DNA of 33,960 nucleotides, taken from assembly GCF_004000845.1 (NCBI RefSeq), contig NZ_BIMA01000077.1:1-33960 (forward strand), read 5' to 3'. The notes under the pieces were generated by a model. It had not been told where the DNA came from. It did not search any database and saw only the letters and a program-made list of their open reading frames with translations. Positions within the stretch are counted from its first letter, which is position 1. Each line of letters starts with the position of its first letter. The position numbers and the translations under genes were made by a program. This DNA comes from Paenibacillus koleovorans NBRC 103111 (GTDB taxonomy: Bacteria; Bacillota; Bacilli; Paenibacillales; NBRC-103111). Positions 18,414-28,414 of the stretch are shown here, one piece after another.

Positions 18414-18995
18414 TTAGGCTTCCAATGTAAACAACTGATGGGCGAGCGACTGCAGCCTGACGTCGATGTCCTGCTTCTGTTCCGGTGCGGCGTTGCGCTG
18501 GTCGAGCAGCTCGTCGATCTGACCGAGCACCGCCGTAATCTCTTGCTCCACGCGGCGCTGGTGGAACAGCTTCTCCAGCTGGCCGAGCGTGTCCTTGTGC
18601 TCGAAGACGATCTTCTGGTGCTCCGTCGTGATCTCTGTGATCAGCATGACAGCACCGCGCTTATATACGTAATTCATCGTAAATGTGGCGTAAATCCGGT
18701 TAACTATCGCATCTCCCTTGAACTCGGCAATGGCTTTGCGCATCAAGTTCGCCAGCTTCGGATTGCTTAAGCGGCACGATCCTTCACATACATAATAACC
18801 GCTTCTCTTCTCGAAGGAGAGGTTTACTTCATCGCCTGCTTCGTCTTGGAACGCGACCTCCTGACTCCCGTTCTCGGTGACCTTCACCCGGGGGTTGACT
18901 TGGTTCATGTACAGCATTTCGAGAAAACTTAACATTTCGGCTTCTGTGAGATGCAGGCAGGTTTTGACATATTCCGTCGCTAACCGCTGAGCCAT
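18414..18995 (-). CDS. Uncharacterised cytoplasmic protein, 193 aa
   Basis: I do not recognise the family. ATG 18995 has GAGGGA at good spacing; the frame is open for 77 more codons upstream, but that part is AT-rich promoter DNA with protein-unlike content (many Phe, Ile and Cys). The protein has no signal peptide or membrane helix. Residues 1-120 look alpha/beta with a repeated aromatic pattern, and 140-190 are probably a helical coiled segment (LGQLEKLFHQRRVEQEITAVLGQIDELL). It has its own promoter and terminator. It sits where Bacillus has ysxD, but does not look like that membrane protein. Confidence 0.7.
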   Translation of the reverse strand: MAQRLATEYVKTCLHLTEAEMLSFLEMLYMNQVNPRVKVTENGSQEVAFQDEAGDEVNLSFEKRSGYYVCEGSCRLSNPKLANLMRKAIAEFKGDAIVNRIYATFTMNYVYKRGAVMLITEITTEHQKIVFEHKDTLGQLEKLFHQRRVEQEITAVLGQIDELLDQRNAAPEQKQDIDVRLQSLAHQLFTLEA

Positions 18996-19043
18996 AAAAA
19001 TCCCTCGATTCTTTGTTTTGAAACCCTTACGTTTATTTATTAT

Positions 19044-19072
19044 ACTATATCGCTCGGGAATATTCCTGCTAA
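19044..19072 (-). promoter_or_regulatory. Promoter of the 193-residue gene, with a palindrome in its spacer
   Basis: Minus strand: TTAGCA (19067-19072), a 17-base spacer, and TATAGT (19044-19049). The spacer begins with the ten-base perfect palindrome GGAATATTCC (19057-19066), well placed for a repressor, but this could be chance. Confidence 0.5.
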
Positions 19073-19204
19073 CTTTTCGCTGAAAACAAGCAAAATTCAG
19101 AAAAATCGGCAGTCTCCTCGCGGAAGCGCTAAAGAAACATGAAATCTTAATGCATATGCTTACATATTCACGGTTTTCTATACAAATTTGATGCTGCAAA
19201 AAGA

Positions 19205-19238
19205 AAAAAGCTCCTCTAGTCTTCACTAGATGAGCTTT
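19205..19238 (-). terminator. Terminator overlapping the end of engB
   Basis: Minus strand: AAAGCTCATCTAGT and ACTAGAGGAGCTTT form a 14-base stem (one mismatch) around GAAG, followed by T6. The engB stop codon (19216-19218) lies within the hairpin. Confidence 0.88.
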
Positions 19239-19854
19239 CCACTTGTTCCGAATCCGGCTCGTTCTCTGTCAGATCCGCCGCTTGCTCGATGATCGCCCAC
19301 AGCTCGTCCTTGCCAATGCCTAGCTCAGCGGAGAACAGCACAGTCTTGTCCATGCTGCGCAGCTGGAGGTCCTCCTTGATGATCTTCACGTGCTTCTGCC
19401 ATTTGCCTTTGGGCACTTTGTCCGCTTTGGTCGTCACCACGATAACGGGCATGTCGTAGTGCGACAGCCATTCGTACATCGCCCGGTCGTCCGCAGAAGG
19501 CGGATGCCGGAGGTCGATGATCTGGATGATCAGCTTGAGCCGATCCCGCTCCATCAAGTAGCTCTCGATGAACCGACCCCATTCCGCGCGCTTCGTCTTG
19601 GACACTTTGGCATACCCATACCCCGGCAGATCGACGAAATAAAGCTTCGACTCAATGCGGTAAAAATTAAGCGTCTGCGTTTTGCCCGGCTGCGAGCTTG
19701 TCCGCGCCAAGTTTTTGCGGTTGATCATCCGGTTGATGAGCGACGACTTGCCCACATTGGAACGGCCGACCAGAGCGATCTCCGGCAAGCCGTCCTCGGG
19801 GTATTGGCTCGGGCCAACTGCGCTGATGACAAACTCCGCTTGATTGACTTTCAT
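19216..19854 (-). CDS. engB: Ribosome biogenesis GTP-binding protein EngB (YsxC)
   Basis: The 212-residue GTPase is needed for assembly of the 50S ribosomal subunit in Bacilli. G1 is GRSNVGKSS (30-38), G3 is DLPGYG (75-80), G4 is TTKADK (141-146) and G5 is the SAE near residue 175. The last ten residues are an acidic Ser-rich tail (ESSSSED). It starts 24 bases after lonA, the usual lonA-engB pair, and is probably co-transcribed. Confidence 0.96.
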   Translation of the reverse strand: MKVNQAEFVISAVGPSQYPEDGLPEIALVGRSNVGKSSLINRMINRKNLARTSSQPGKTQTLNFYRIESKLYFVDLPGYGYAKVSKTKRAEWGRFIESYLMERDRLKLIIQIIDLRHPPSADDRAMYEWLSHYDMPVIVVTTKADKVPKGKWQKHVKIIKEDLQLRSMDKTVLFSAELGIGKDELWAIIEQAADLTENEPDSEQVESSSSED

Positions 19855-19878
19855 GTCCGGCTTCCTCTCCCTTCCCCG

Positions 19879-22215
19879 CTACAGCATCGGCACCTGGGTA
19901 ACTAAAGCATGCTCCAGCACCTGGTCCATATGGGATACGGGGACGAACGTCAGCTCCTCGCGCACGCTCGCCGGAATTTCCTGCAAATCCTTCTCGTTGT
20001 CCTTCGGGAACAAAATCTTGCGAATGCCGGCCCGATGAGCGGCGAGCGTCTTTTCCTTCAATCCGCCGATCGGCAGTACTCGACCGCGCAGCGTAATTTC
20101 GCCGGTCATCGCGACCGTCTTCGTGACCGGAATCTCCGTCAGCGCCGAGATCAGAGCCGTAGCCATCGTAATGCCGGCGGACGGGCCGTCCTTCGGAATC
20201 GCGCCTTCCGGAATATGAATGTGAATGTCGTTCTTCTCATGGAAATCGGCCGGAATGCTCAACTGAGATGCCCGAGAGCGCGTATAGCTGAAAGCCGCCT
20301 GAGCGGATTCCTTCATGACGTCGCCGAGCTTGCCGGTCAGCGTCAGCTTGCCGGTCCCCGGCATAACGGTCACCTCGATAACCAGCGTGTCGCCGCCTAC
20401 TTCGGTCCAAGCGAGGCCGGTTACCGAGCCGATCTGATCCTGCTCCTCCGCCAGGTGCACGCGGAATTTAGCAGGACCCAGCAGGTCAGCCAGCTTCCCG
20501 TTCGTAATGTGAATCGAAGTCTGCTTGCCCGAGACGATCTCCCGAGCGGATTTGCGGCAGAGGGCGGCGATTTGCTGCTCCAGGTTGCGGACACCCGCTT
20601 CGCGCGTGTACTCGCGCACGACCTTCATGAGCGTCTCTTCGTCCACCTGCAGCTGCTCTTCCGTCAGCCCATGCTCCTTGATCTGTTTAGGCAGCAAATA
20701 CTTCTTGGCAATCTGCAGCTTCTCGAGCTCGGTATAGCCCGGAATGTACAGCAGCTCCATCCGGTCGAGCAACGGACGCGGAATGTTATGCGCCGCATTC
20801 GCGGTCGTGACGAACATGACATGCGACAGGTCGAACGGCAGCTCGATATAATGATCGCTAAAAGTGCTGTTTTGCTCCGGATCAAGCACCTCGAGGAGCG
20901 CCGACGCCGGATCTCCGCGGAAGTCCATCGACATTTTGTCGATCTCGTCGAGCAGCATAACCGGGTTGTTGCTGCCGGCGTTCTTGAGTCCTTGCACGAT
21001 CCGTCCCGGCATCGCCCCTACATAGGTGCGCCTATGGCCGCGAATTTCGGCTTCGTCCCGCACACCGCCTAGGGAGATGCGGATGAACTTGCGATCCAGC
21101 GAGCGGGCGATCGATCTGGCGATCGAAGTTTTCCCGACGCCGGGAGGCCCTACGAGGCACAGAATCGGCCCTTTCATCTTCTGGACAAGCTTCTGAACGG
21201 CCAAATATTCCAACACCCGTTCCTTGGGCTTCTCGAGGCCATAGTGGTCTTCTTCGAGAATCTCCTCGGCCTTGGCGATGTCCAAGTCGTCTTCTGTTCG
21301 CTTCGACCAAGGCAGCGCCAGCAGCCAGTCGAGATAATTGCGGATGACGGCGCCTTCGGCGGAAGTGGCCGGCATCTTCTCGAGCCGGTCGATTTCCTTC
21401 TCGACCTTCTCGCGGACTTTCTCCGGCAGCCCCGCCTCGTCCATCTGGGCGCGCAGCTCCTCGGCTTCGCCCGCGCGGCCTTCTTTCTCGCCTAGCTCCT
21501 TCTGGATCGCCTTCATCTGCTCGCGCAGGTAATATTCCTTCTGGGTCTTCTCCATCTGCTTCTTGACCCGCTGGTTGATCTTGCGCTCCAGCTCCAGCAC
21601 TTCCCGCTCATTGTTCAGGAAAGCCAGCAGCTTCTCCAGACGATCGCGCACGTCGACCGTCTCCAGGATGTCTTGTTTGTCTTTTATTTTCAAGGACAGA
21701 TGGCTCGTAATTACGTCCGCCAGCCTGCCGGGCACGTCAATGTCCGAAACGGCGGCAAGCGTCTCCGGCGTCACCTTCTTGGACAAGTTGATGTAGTGCT
21801 CGAACTGGCTCAGCACGGTCCGCATCAGCGCATCCGTCTCCGAATCGCTCGTTTCCTGTTCGGGCAGCTCCTTCGCCATGACCAAGTAATACTCGGGATT
21901 CGTCAGAAACTCCACGATCTCCGCCCGCATCATGCCTTCGACCAGCACTCGGATCGTCCCGTTCGGGAGCTTCAGCATCTGCCTGACCTTCGCGATCGTG
22001 CCGACTCGATAGATGTCGTCCTTGGCCGGATCCTCAATGTTGATCTCGGATTGGGAGCACAGCAAAATCATGCTGTCGTCTACCATCGCCTGGTCGAGCG
22101 CCTTGACGGACTTCTCGCGTCCTACGTCAAGATGCAGCACCATGCTCGGATAAACCAGCAATCCCCGCAGAGGCAGCAGAGGCAGCTTGCGCACCTTTGG
22201 CTTATTCGGTCCCAT
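19879..22215 (-). CDS. lonA: ATP-dependent protease LonA
   Basis: The 778-residue protease degrades misfolded and regulatory proteins. It has the N-terminal substrate domain (1 to about 200), a coiled linker, the AAA+ module with Walker [10 protein letters not shown] and Walker [11 protein letters not shown], and the C-terminal protease with the Ser/Lys dyad (serine in [14 protein letters not shown], lysine in [14 protein letters not shown]). A GTG three codons earlier (22224) overlaps the Shine-Dalgarno AGGAGGTG, so the ATG at 22215, six bases after that site, is the likelier start. Confidence 0.97.
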   Translation of the reverse strand: MGPNKPKVRKLPLLPLRGLLVYPSMVLHLDVGREKSVKALDQAMVDDSMILLCSQSEINIEDPAKDDIYRVGTIAKVRQMLKLPNGTIRVLVEGMMRAEIVEFLTNPEYYLVMAKELPEQETSDSETDALMRTVLSQFEHYINLSKKVTPETLAAVSDIDVPGRLADVITSHLSLKIKDKQDILETVDVRDRLEKLLAFLNNEREVLELERKINQRVKKQMEKTQKEYYLREQMKAIQKELGEKEGRAGEAEELRAQMDEAGLPEKVREKVEKEIDRLEKMPATSAEGAVIRNYLDWLLALPWSKRTEDDLDIAKAEEILEEDHYGLEKPKERVLEYLAVQKLVQKMKGPILCLVGPPGVGKTSIARSIARSLDRKFIRISLGGVRDEAEIRGHRRTYVGAMPGRIVQGLKNAGSNNPVMLLDEIDKMSMDFRGDPASALLEVLDPEQNSTFSDHYIELPFDLSHVMFVTTANAAHNIPRPLLDRMELLYIPGYTELEKLQIAKKYLLPKQIKEHGLTEEQLQVDEETLMKVVREYTREAGVRNLEQQIAALCRKSAREIVSGKQTSIHITNGKLADLLGPAKFRVHLAEEQDQIGSVTGLAWTEVGGDTLVIEVTVMPGTGKLTLTGKLGDVMKESAQAAFSYTRSRASQLSIPADFHEKNDIHIHIPEGAIPKDGPSAGITMATALISALTEIPVTKTVAMTGEITLRGRVLPIGGLKEKTLAAHRAGIRKILFPKDNEKDLQEIPASVREELTFVPVSHMDQVLEHALVTQVPML

Positions 22216-22330
22216 GCCCAGCACCTCCTATGACTGTATCACTCATTCGTTCGATACGCCGGAATCGGCGCACGCCCGGCGGCCAACTCCGCGCCGCGCG
22301 CGGGATAGCCGTTTGTTGGATGTAGTCACC

Positions 22331-22360
22331 ATTTTATCAAACTTGCAGACAAAACACCAA
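22331..22360 (-). promoter_or_regulatory. Candidate promoter of lonA-engB
   Basis: Minus strand: TTGGTG (22355-22360), an 18-base spacer, TAAAAT (22331-22336). It gives lonA a GC-rich leader of about 110 bases. No CIRCE or CtsR box is visible. Confidence 0.55.
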
Positions 22361-22407
22361 TTCGCACAAGGACCCCGCCTTGTTTCACCGCTTAGGCCCC
22401 GTGCGAA
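22361..22407 (-). terminator. Possible weak terminator of lonB
   Basis: TTCGCACGGGG pairs with CCTTGTGCGAA (two G-T wobbles) around a GC-rich loop, 13 bases after the lonB stop. The following tract (TTGGTGTTTTG) is only partly T-rich and also carries the lonA -35. Confidence 0.45.
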
Positions 22408-22419
22408 TTGCCAAATCAA

Positions 22420-24141
22420 TCAAGCTTCGCCGGACAGCTCCGGCCGTGCCTGGAACAGCGGGGTCGTCCCCGGCGAAGCGATCAGCACATCCGATGTTGC
22501 CGGAACGGAGGCGATCCCCGTAGTTTCGCGCAGCTGCATGGCATGCTCAAGCACTTCTTGAATCGTCTCGACGGCGATGACCTCCACCCCGTTCAAGCCC
22601 GTGAATATATCCTGCCAGTTTTCCTTCGGAATAATAACCCGCGTCGCTCCAGCTTGAAAAGCCGCCTCCACCTTGGCCACAACACCGCCGATCGGCTTCA
22701 CTCGGCCATGGATGCTCAGCTCGCCGGTCATCGCCAGCTTGTTGTCTACAGGGATGCCGCGGATCGCCGAAGCGATCGCCGTCGCCATCGACACCCCCGC
22801 CGAAGGGCCGTCGATCGGAATGCCGCCCGGGAAGTTGATATGCAGGTCGAAATCGTATGTATGCAACCCGGCTCTACGCAGCACCGTCAATACATTCTCG
22901 ATCGACCCGCGCGCCATCGACTTCCGCCTTAGCGTCTTGGAGCCGCCGCCCATCTCTTCTTCGTCGACCACGCCGGTGATCGTATACTTGCCTGCTCCGA
23001 GCTGATCGGCGGGAGTGGCGGTCACTTCAATCTCGAGCAGCATCCCTTGATTCGGGCCGTAGACGGCAAGGCCGTTCACGAGGCCGATCTGCGGCTCCAT
23101 CGGAATTTTCTTCTCCGGCCGCGGCGTCAGTTGGCTGCTGTTCGCCACCCATTCCACATCGCTTGCCGTTACTTCCTGACGGCCGTCGGTGATGGCGATC
23201 CCCACAGCTAGCTGCACCATATTGACCGCTTCCCGGCCGTTCGTTGCGAATTTCTTGACGACATCCACCGCTTGTTTGCTCTCGCGGAAGCCGATTTTGC
23301 GAACCGCATTCGTCGCGATCCGCTCGATCTCCTCCGGCAGCAGCGGACGGAAAAAGATTTCCATACACCGCGAGCGAATCGCCGGCGGAATTTCTTGCGG
23401 CGACCGCGTCGTAGCCCCTACCATGCGGAAATCGGCCGGCAGCCCGTTCTGGAATATGTCGTGGATGTAGCTCGGAATGTTCATATCCTCCGAGTTGTAA
23501 TAGGCGCTTTCGAGAAATACTTTGCGGTCCTCGAGCACTTTTAATAATTTATTCATCTGGGTAGGATGCAATTCACCGATTTCGTCGATGAACAGCATGC
23601 CGCCGTGCGCCTTCGTCACTGCGCCGATCTTGGGCTGCGGAATGCCGGCTACGCCCATTGCGCCTGCGCCTTGATAAATCGGATCGTGAACGGAGCCGAT
23701 TAGCGGGTCGGCAATGCCCCGTTCATCGAAGCGTGCCGTCGTGGCGTCCAGCTCGATGAATTTGGCGTCAAACCGGAACGGGGAAGCCTGATTTTTCTTA
23801 GCCTCCTCCAAGATGACCCTCGCCGCTGCCGTTTTCCCTACTCCCGGAGGCCCGTAGATGAGCACATGCTGCGGGTTCGGCCCGCACAGAGCCGCCTTGA
23901 GCGCGCGTAGCCCCTCTCTCTGCCCCACGATATCCTCGAGCGTCGAAGGACGGGTTTTCTCCGCCAGCGGCTTCGTCAAGGAGATCGAACGGAGCTTGCG
24001 CAGCTTGTCCATCTCCTTCTTGGATTCCCGGTCCACCGCCGTTTTGTTCGTCTGTTGATTGCGCAGCAAATTCCAGAAATATAACCCGATCACAATGGCG
24101 AAAAACAGTTGAATCACCATCAACACCATACTGATACTCAT
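22420..24141 (-). CDS. lonB: ATP-dependent protease LonB
   Basis: The 573-residue LonB has an N-terminal membrane helix (about residues 5-24), an AAA+ domain with Walker [14 protein letters not shown] near residue 98 and Walker B MLFIDEIGEL, and a C-terminal Lon protease with the serine in IDGPSAGVSMATAI. In B. subtilis LonB is made in the forespore under SigmaF. A TTG two codons upstream (24147) abuts the Shine-Dalgarno GGAGGAG; ATG 24141, six bases away, is better. The order lonB-lonA-engB is as in Bacillus. Confidence 0.95.
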   Translation of the reverse strand: MSISMVLMVIQLFFAIVIGLYFWNLLRNQQTNKTAVDRESKKEMDKLRKLRSISLTKPLAEKTRPSTLEDIVGQREGLRALKAALCGPNPQHVLIYGPPGVGKTAAARVILEEAKKNQASPFRFDAKFIELDATTARFDERGIADPLIGSVHDPIYQGAGAMGVAGIPQPKIGAVTKAHGGMLFIDEIGELHPTQMNKLLKVLEDRKVFLESAYYNSEDMNIPSYIHDIFQNGLPADFRMVGATTRSPQEIPPAIRSRCMEIFFRPLLPEEIERIATNAVRKIGFRESKQAVDVVKKFATNGREAVNMVQLAVGIAITDGRQEVTASDVEWVANSSQLTPRPEKKIPMEPQIGLVNGLAVYGPNQGMLLEIEVTATPADQLGAGKYTITGVVDEEEMGGGSKTLRRKSMARGSIENVLTVLRRAGLHTYDFDLHINFPGGIPIDGPSAGVSMATAIASAIRGIPVDNKLAMTGELSIHGRVKPIGGVVAKVEAAFQAGATRVIIPKENWQDIFTGLNGVEVIAVETIQEVLEHAMQLRETTGIASVPATSDVLIASPGTTPLFQARPELSGEA

Positions 24142-24197
24142 GTCCAACTCCTCCAGTCCGTTCCTCGGCCGTTTTCCTCAGCCAAAGATGATACTGG

Positions 24198-24227
24198 TAG
24201 TATTCCCCTGCAAAGGGCCGGTTAACC
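24198..24227 (-). promoter_or_regulatory. SigmaF-like promoter of lonB
   Basis: Minus strand: GGTTA (24223-24227), a 15-base spacer, and GGGAATACTA (24198-24207). The -10 fits the SigmaF pattern GGnnAnAHTR at every defined base, and the -35 fits GYWTA at four of five. It lies about 55 bases before lonB, and B. subtilis lonB is a SigmaF gene. Confidence 0.6.
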
Positions 24228-24304
24228 GAGAATGAGAACAAAAAGTTTGCACACGCTATCGAGTAGGCAACCCATCCTTAATACCAACAAAGGCGGTTAA
24301 ACGC

Positions 24305-25069
24305 ATGAAGCGATCCATTTGTGCGGCGTTCCTTGTCCTATGCTGCTCCTTGCTCTTGTTGAATCCACCTGCCTCTACGGCAGCCGAACGCCCATCGTCA
24401 AAAAAAGAAAAGATTAAGCCCGTCCCAGTTGAGCGCGTCCCCTCCTGGGCTACGACGCTAACGCTGCCGAATACCGACGTCGTCATCGATGTAGGCCACG
24501 GCGGGATTGACGGCGGGACTTCCTATGGCGACCTTCTGGAAAAAGACGTCAATTTGCAGGTTGGGCTGAAAGTGTTCGATTTGCTCATTCATTCAGGTGT
24601 TCGTACCGCTATCAACCGGACGAGCGATTACGCCCCGAGCGACGACAACGATTGGCTGGGCAGCCGCTCCCGCCATCTGCGGGACTTGTCCCAGCGCAAG
24701 CTGCTGGCCGAAGCGCTGCGGCCGAAGCTGGTCGTCAGCCTGCACACGAACTGGGCGAAACGGGCTAGCCGTTCCGGCTCCACCGTGCTGTTCCAGATGA
24801 ATCCGCAAAGCCATGCCGCAGCCCATCTGATCCAGCATCGATTGAACGGCTTATACGGGAAAGGAGAGATCCCATACCTGGGTAAACCCTTCTACTTGCT
24901 GAACCATTCGCCATGCCCAGCCGTTATCGTCGAGATGGGCTTCATCAGCAACGCCTCCGACCGCGAATGGCTGACGCAGCCCGCCAAACAGCACAAAATG
25001 GCGGAAGCTATCGCCTCCGCCATTCGGGAATATTTGATCGCCTTCTCGAGCCAGCCCTCCAAATATTAG
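24305..25069 (+). CDS. N-acetylmuramoyl-L-alanine amidase (Amidase_3, CwlD-like)
   Basis: The 254-residue protein has a signal peptide (about 1-27) and one Amidase_3 domain that cuts the bond between muramic acid and the stem peptide. Zinc ligands are H65 ([10 protein letters not shown]), E79 (LLEKDV) and H147 (VSLHTN); the catalytic glutamate is E210 ([11 protein letters not shown]). Size and single-domain layout resemble CwlD, which makes muramic-lactam in the spore cortex, and its divergent partner lonB is also a sporulation gene; a vegetative role cannot be excluded. Its stop overlaps the convergent ispG stop by four bases. Confidence 0.88.
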   Translation: MKRSICAAFLVLCCSLLLLNPPASTAAERPSSKKEKIKPVPVERVPSWATTLTLPNTDVVIDVGHGGIDGGTSYGDLLEKDVNLQVGLKVFDLLIHSGVRTAINRTSDYAPSDDNDWLGSRSRHLRDLSQRKLLAEALRPKLVVSLHTNWAKRASRSGSTVLFQMNPQSHAAAHLIQHRLNGLYGKGEIPYLGKPFYLLNHSPCPAVIVEMGFISNASDREWLTQPAKQHKMAEAIASAIREYLIAFSSQPSKY

Positions 25070-26172
25070 TGGGCGTGTACTTTGCGGCCCGGAATCGTGC
25101 CGGTCCGCTCGTACTCGGCTACAATTTGATCGATCTCCTTTTTCAATTCCGTCACCAGCTCCGCCTCCGGCACTTTGCGAATCATCTCGCCGTACCGGAA
25201 CAGCATGCCTTCCCCGCGGGCGCCGGCGATGCCGATATCCGCTTCCTTCGCTTCTCCGGGACCGTTCACCGCACAGCCCAGCACCGATACTTTGATCGGC
25301 ACCTTCAGCTTCTCGATGTACGCCTCCACCTCGTTCGCCACCGAGAACAGATCGATGTCCAACCGGCCGCAGGTCGGGCAAGAAATAAGCGTCGCCGCAT
25401 TCGTGATCAAGCCGAACGACTTGAGCAGCTCGCGGCACACCTTGATCTCCTCGACCGGATCGGCGCTCAGCGATATCCGAATCGTCGAGCCGATGCCCAT
25501 CGAGAGCAACGCTCCCAGGCCCGCAGCGCTCTTCACCGTGCCGGAGAACAGCGTGCCGGCTTCCGTGATGCCCAGGTGAAGCGGATAGCGGAACGCACTG
25601 GCAGCCTTCGTGTAAGCGGCGATCGCCATCGGCACATCCGACGCCTTCAGCGACACGATAATGTCGCGGAAATCAAGCTCCTCGAGAATGCCGATGTGGA
25701 ACAAGGCGCTCTCCACCATCGCCTCCGGCGTCGGATACCCGTACTTGTCCAGCAAATGCTTCTCCAGCGACCCGGCGTTCACGCCGATTCGAATCGGGAT
25801 GCCGCGCTCCTTGCACGCCTTGACGACCGCTTCGACTTTCTCGCGACGGCCAATGTTGCCCGGGTTGATCCGGACCTTGTCGATGCCGTTCTCGATCGCG
25901 GCCAGCGCCAATCTGTGGTCGAAGTGGATGTCGGAGACGAGCGGGATATGGATCTGCTTCTTGATCTCCTTGATCGCCGCAGCGGCTTCCATGTTGTTCA
26001 CCGTTACCCGAACGAGCTGGCAACCGGCTTCCTCGAGACGCAAAATTTCGGCGACCGTCGCCTTGACGTCGGCCGTCTTCGTTGTGCACATGCTCTGCAT
26101 AATGACTTCGTTGCTGCCGCCGATCGTCAGATTGCCGACACGGACGGGAACGGTCTCGGTTCTATGGTACAT
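25066..26172 (-). CDS. ispG: 4-hydroxy-3-methylbut-2-enyl diphosphate synthase (IspG)
   Basis: The 368-residue Fe-S enzyme makes HMBPP from methylerythritol cyclodiphosphate, the next-to-last step of the MEP isoprenoid pathway. The [4Fe-4S] cysteines are in SCPTCGR and [11 protein letters not shown]; the TIM-barrel part carries [12 protein letters not shown] and [10 protein letters not shown]. The frame is open 31 codons further upstream across the clpX terminator, but ATG 26172 follows GGGAGAGTAAGGA. The convergent overlap with the amidase leaves no room for its own terminator beyond the stop. Confidence 0.96.
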   Translation of the reverse strand: MYHRTETVPVRVGNLTIGGSNEVIMQSMCTTKTADVKATVAEILRLEEAGCQLVRVTVNNMEAAAAIKEIKKQIHIPLVSDIHFDHRLALAAIENGIDKVRINPGNIGRREKVEAVVKACKERGIPIRIGVNAGSLEKHLLDKYGYPTPEAMVESALFHIGILEELDFRDIIVSLKASDVPMAIAAYTKAASAFRYPLHLGITEAGTLFSGTVKSAAGLGALLSMGIGSTIRISLSADPVEEIKVCRELLKSFGLITNAATLISCPTCGRLDIDLFSVANEVEAYIEKLKVPIKVSVLGCAVNGPGEAKEADIGIAGARGEGMLFRYGEMIRKVPEAELVTELKKEIDQIVAEYERTGTIPGRKVHAH

Positions 26173-26200
26173 GGTCCTTACTCTCCCATAATTCAAAATA

Positions 26201-26257
26201 CCCCGCCCAGTAGAAGGAGGGCAGCCTTCAAAGCTTGCTCCACTATACCGGACGGGG
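26201..26257 (-). terminator. Terminator after clpX
   Basis: Minus strand: CCCCGTCC and GGGCGGGG pair (one wobble) around a 41-base loop that holds a second hairpin (GAAGG/CCTTC), then TATTTTG follows. It lies 25 bases after the clpX stop and ends 29 bases before ispG. Confidence 0.6.
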
Positions 26258-26281
26258 ACTGTCATTACTTACGTATCGCGG

Positions 26282-27550
26282 TTAGGCGCTTTCTTCCTTC
26301 TTCTTCACGGAAATCGATTTGCCGTCCTTCGTCTTGAGCTCAGGCGCAATCTTCTCCAGCACCGATTCCTTCGTGATCGTGCAGTTCGTCACGTCGTCGC
26401 GGGACGGCACTTCGAACATCACGTCGAGCATGATGCCCTCGATGATCGCCCGCAGGCCGCGCGCTCCTGTGTTGCGCTTGATCGCTTCCTTGGCGATCGC
26501 GTCGAGCGCGTCCGCGGAGAAATCGAGCGCCACGCTGTCCATCTCCAGCATCTTCTGATACTGCTTCACTAGCGCGTTCTTCGGCTCGGTGAGGATCCGG
26601 ACAAGCGCCGGCTCGTCGAGCGGCTCCAGCGTCGAGATGACCGGCAGACGGCCGACGAACTCGGGAATCAACCCGAATTTGAGCAGGTCTTCCGGCAATA
26701 CCATCGACAAATATTCGCCCGGCTTCAGGTCGGCTTTGTGGCCGTCGCTGTTGAAGCCGATCACCTTCTTGCCGATACGGCGTTTAATCAACTGCTCGAT
26801 GCCGTCGAAGGCGCCGCCGCAGACAAACAAAATATTCGTCGTATCGATCTGGATAAATTCCTGGTGCGGGTGTTTGCGGCCGCCTTGCGGAGGAACGCTC
26901 GCTACCGTACCTTCGAGAATCTTGAGCAACGCCTGCTGCACGCCTTCGCCGGACACGTCGCGGGTGATGGACGGATTCTCGGATTTGCGGGCTACTTTAT
27001 CGATCTCATCGATGTAGATGATGCCGCGTTCGGCTTTCTCCACATCGTAATCGGCGGCTTGAATGAGCTTGAGCAGGATATTCTCCACGTCTTCGCCCAC
27101 ATAGCCGGCTTCGGTCAGCGAGGTGGCGTCGGCGATGGCGAACGGTACGTTCAAAATTTTGGCCAGCGTCTGGGCGAGCAAGGTCTTCCCGCTTCCTGTC
27201 GGCCCGATCAGCACGATGTTGCTCTTCTGGAGCTCCACGTCATCCAGCTTGTTCTGGGAATTGATCCGCTTGTAGTGGTTGTACACCGCCACGGACAAGG
27301 ATTTCTTCGCTTGCTCTTGGCCGATGACGTATTGATCGAGAATGACCCGGATGTCCTTTGGCTTCGGCACGTCTTTCAGATCCAGTTCCTCTTCGCTGCC
27401 GAGCTCCTCTTCCACGATCTCCGTGCACAGCTCGATGCACTCGTCGCAAATATATACACCTGGCCCTGCTACAAGCTTACGTACTTGATCCTGGGATTTC
27501 CCGCAAAAAGAACATTTCAGCTGTCCTTTTTCGTCGTTAAATTTGAACAT
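26282..27550 (-). CDS. clpX: ATP-dependent Clp protease ATP-binding subunit ClpX
   Basis: The 422-residue AAA+ unfoldase feeds substrates to ClpP. The zinc-binding domain has C13, C16, C35 and C38; Walker A is GPTGSGKT near residue 117, Walker B is IIYIDEIDK, and the ClpP-binding loop motif (IGF in KVIGFNSDG) is present. It starts 23 bases after the clpP stop, so clpP-clpX is one operon here. Confidence 0.98.
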   Translation of the reverse strand: MFKFNDEKGQLKCSFCGKSQDQVRKLVAGPGVYICDECIELCTEIVEEELGSEEELDLKDVPKPKDIRVILDQYVIGQEQAKKSLSVAVYNHYKRINSQNKLDDVELQKSNIVLIGPTGSGKTLLAQTLAKILNVPFAIADATSLTEAGYVGEDVENILLKLIQAADYDVEKAERGIIYIDEIDKVARKSENPSITRDVSGEGVQQALLKILEGTVASVPPQGGRKHPHQEFIQIDTTNILFVCGGAFDGIEQLIKRRIGKKVIGFNSDGHKADLKPGEYLSMVLPEDLLKFGLIPEFVGRLPVISTLEPLDEPALVRILTEPKNALVKQYQKMLEMDSVALDFSADALDAIAKEAIKRNTGARGLRAIIEGIMLDVMFEVPSRDDVTNCTITKESVLEKIAPELKTKDGKSISVKKKEESA

Positions 27551-27573
27551 AGGATCACCTCCTATTGGATGGA

Positions 27574-28155
27574 TTAAAGGGATGTAATGACTTTGTCGAT
27601 CAGCCCGTATTCCATGGCATCCGACGCACTCATGAAGTTATCGCGATCCGTATCCCGCTCGATCTTCTCGTACGGTTGGCCGGTGCGCTCTACGTAGATG
27701 TTGTTCAGCTTCTGCTTCGTCTTGATGATCCAGTCGGCGTGAATCTTGATGTCGGTCGCTTGACCGCGAACGCCGCCGAGCGGCTGGTGAATCATAACCT
27801 CGCTGTTCGGAAGCGCGAACCGCTTGCCCTTCGCTCCTGCCGTCAGCAAGAGGGATCCCATGCTGGCTGCCATTCCTACGCAGATTGTGGACACATCCGG
27901 CTTGATGAACTGCATCGTATCGTATATGCCCATTCCCGCAGTAACCGAACCCCCTGGGGAGTTGATGTACAGATGGATATCCTTCTCCGAGTCCGTAGCC
28001 GCCAGAAACAACAGCTGCGCAATAACCAGATTGGCTACGTCGTCGTCGATCGCACTGCCCAAGAAGATGATGCGGTCTTTGAGGAGACGGGAATAGATAT
28101 CGTAAGAACGCTCGCCCCGGCTTTCCTGCTCTACGACCATTGGAATCAGACTCAT
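27574..28155 (-). CDS. clpP: ATP-dependent Clp protease proteolytic subunit ClpP
   Basis: The 193-residue serine peptidase has the catalytic triad S98 (GMAASMGS), H123 (MIHQPLGG) and D172. A TTG two codons before (28161) abuts the GAGGG Shine-Dalgarno, so ATG 28155 is the likely start. In B. subtilis clpP stands alone under CtsR; here it is joined to clpX behind tig, an arrangement seen in many other bacteria, and no CtsR tandem heptamer is visible. Confidence 0.97.
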   Translation of the reverse strand: MSLIPMVVEQESRGERSYDIYSRLLKDRIIFLGSAIDDDVANLVIAQLLFLAATDSEKDIHLYINSPGGSVTAGMGIYDTMQFIKPDVSTICVGMAASMGSLLLTAGAKGKRFALPNSEVMIHQPLGGVRGQATDIKIHADWIIKTKQKLNNIYVERTGQPYEKIERDTDRDNFMSASDAMEYGLIDKVITSL

Positions 28156-28239
28156 ATCCAACCCTCATTTCTATAGAAACTCTTGCTTCATACTAAAATA
28201 ACACGGTTTTCCTGCGAATGCAAAAATCGCGTCTCCCCC

Positions 28240-28269
28240 ATTGTAGCACGAGGCGATTCAGGCTGTCAT
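28240..28269 (-). promoter_or_regulatory. SigmaA promoter of clpP-clpX
   Basis: Minus strand: ATGACA (28264-28269), an 18-base spacer, and the extended -10 TGCTACAAT (hexamer 28240-28245), which together predict a leader of about 80 bases. Confidence 0.65.
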
Positions 28270-28364
28270 TTCGCGGTCAAATCGCTTTATTACCACTGTA
28301 TGAACGTCCGTTCCGATCCATGCAAATGGCCTTTGTCGCTACAGCGCACACCCGTTTCCGGTAC

Positions 28365-28398
28365 AAAAGGAAGGCACGTTATGGTACACGTGCCTTCC
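28365..28398 (-). terminator. Terminator of tig
   Basis: Minus strand: GGAAGGCACGT and ACGTGCCTTCC form a perfect 11-base stem around a 8-base loop, followed by TTTTG. It lies 17 bases after the tig stop. Confidence 0.88.
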
Positions 28399-28414
28399 CC
28401 ATTTGAAGTTGATA

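Noticed and set aside
18996-19226. 77-codon upstream extension of the 193-residue protein
   Set aside because: It covers an AT-rich promoter and the engB terminator and has protein-unlike content; ATG 18995 has a good ribosome binding site.
28162-28364. CtsR operator for clpP
   Set aside because: Only one GGTCAAA is present (about 28275); the tandem second heptamer is missing.
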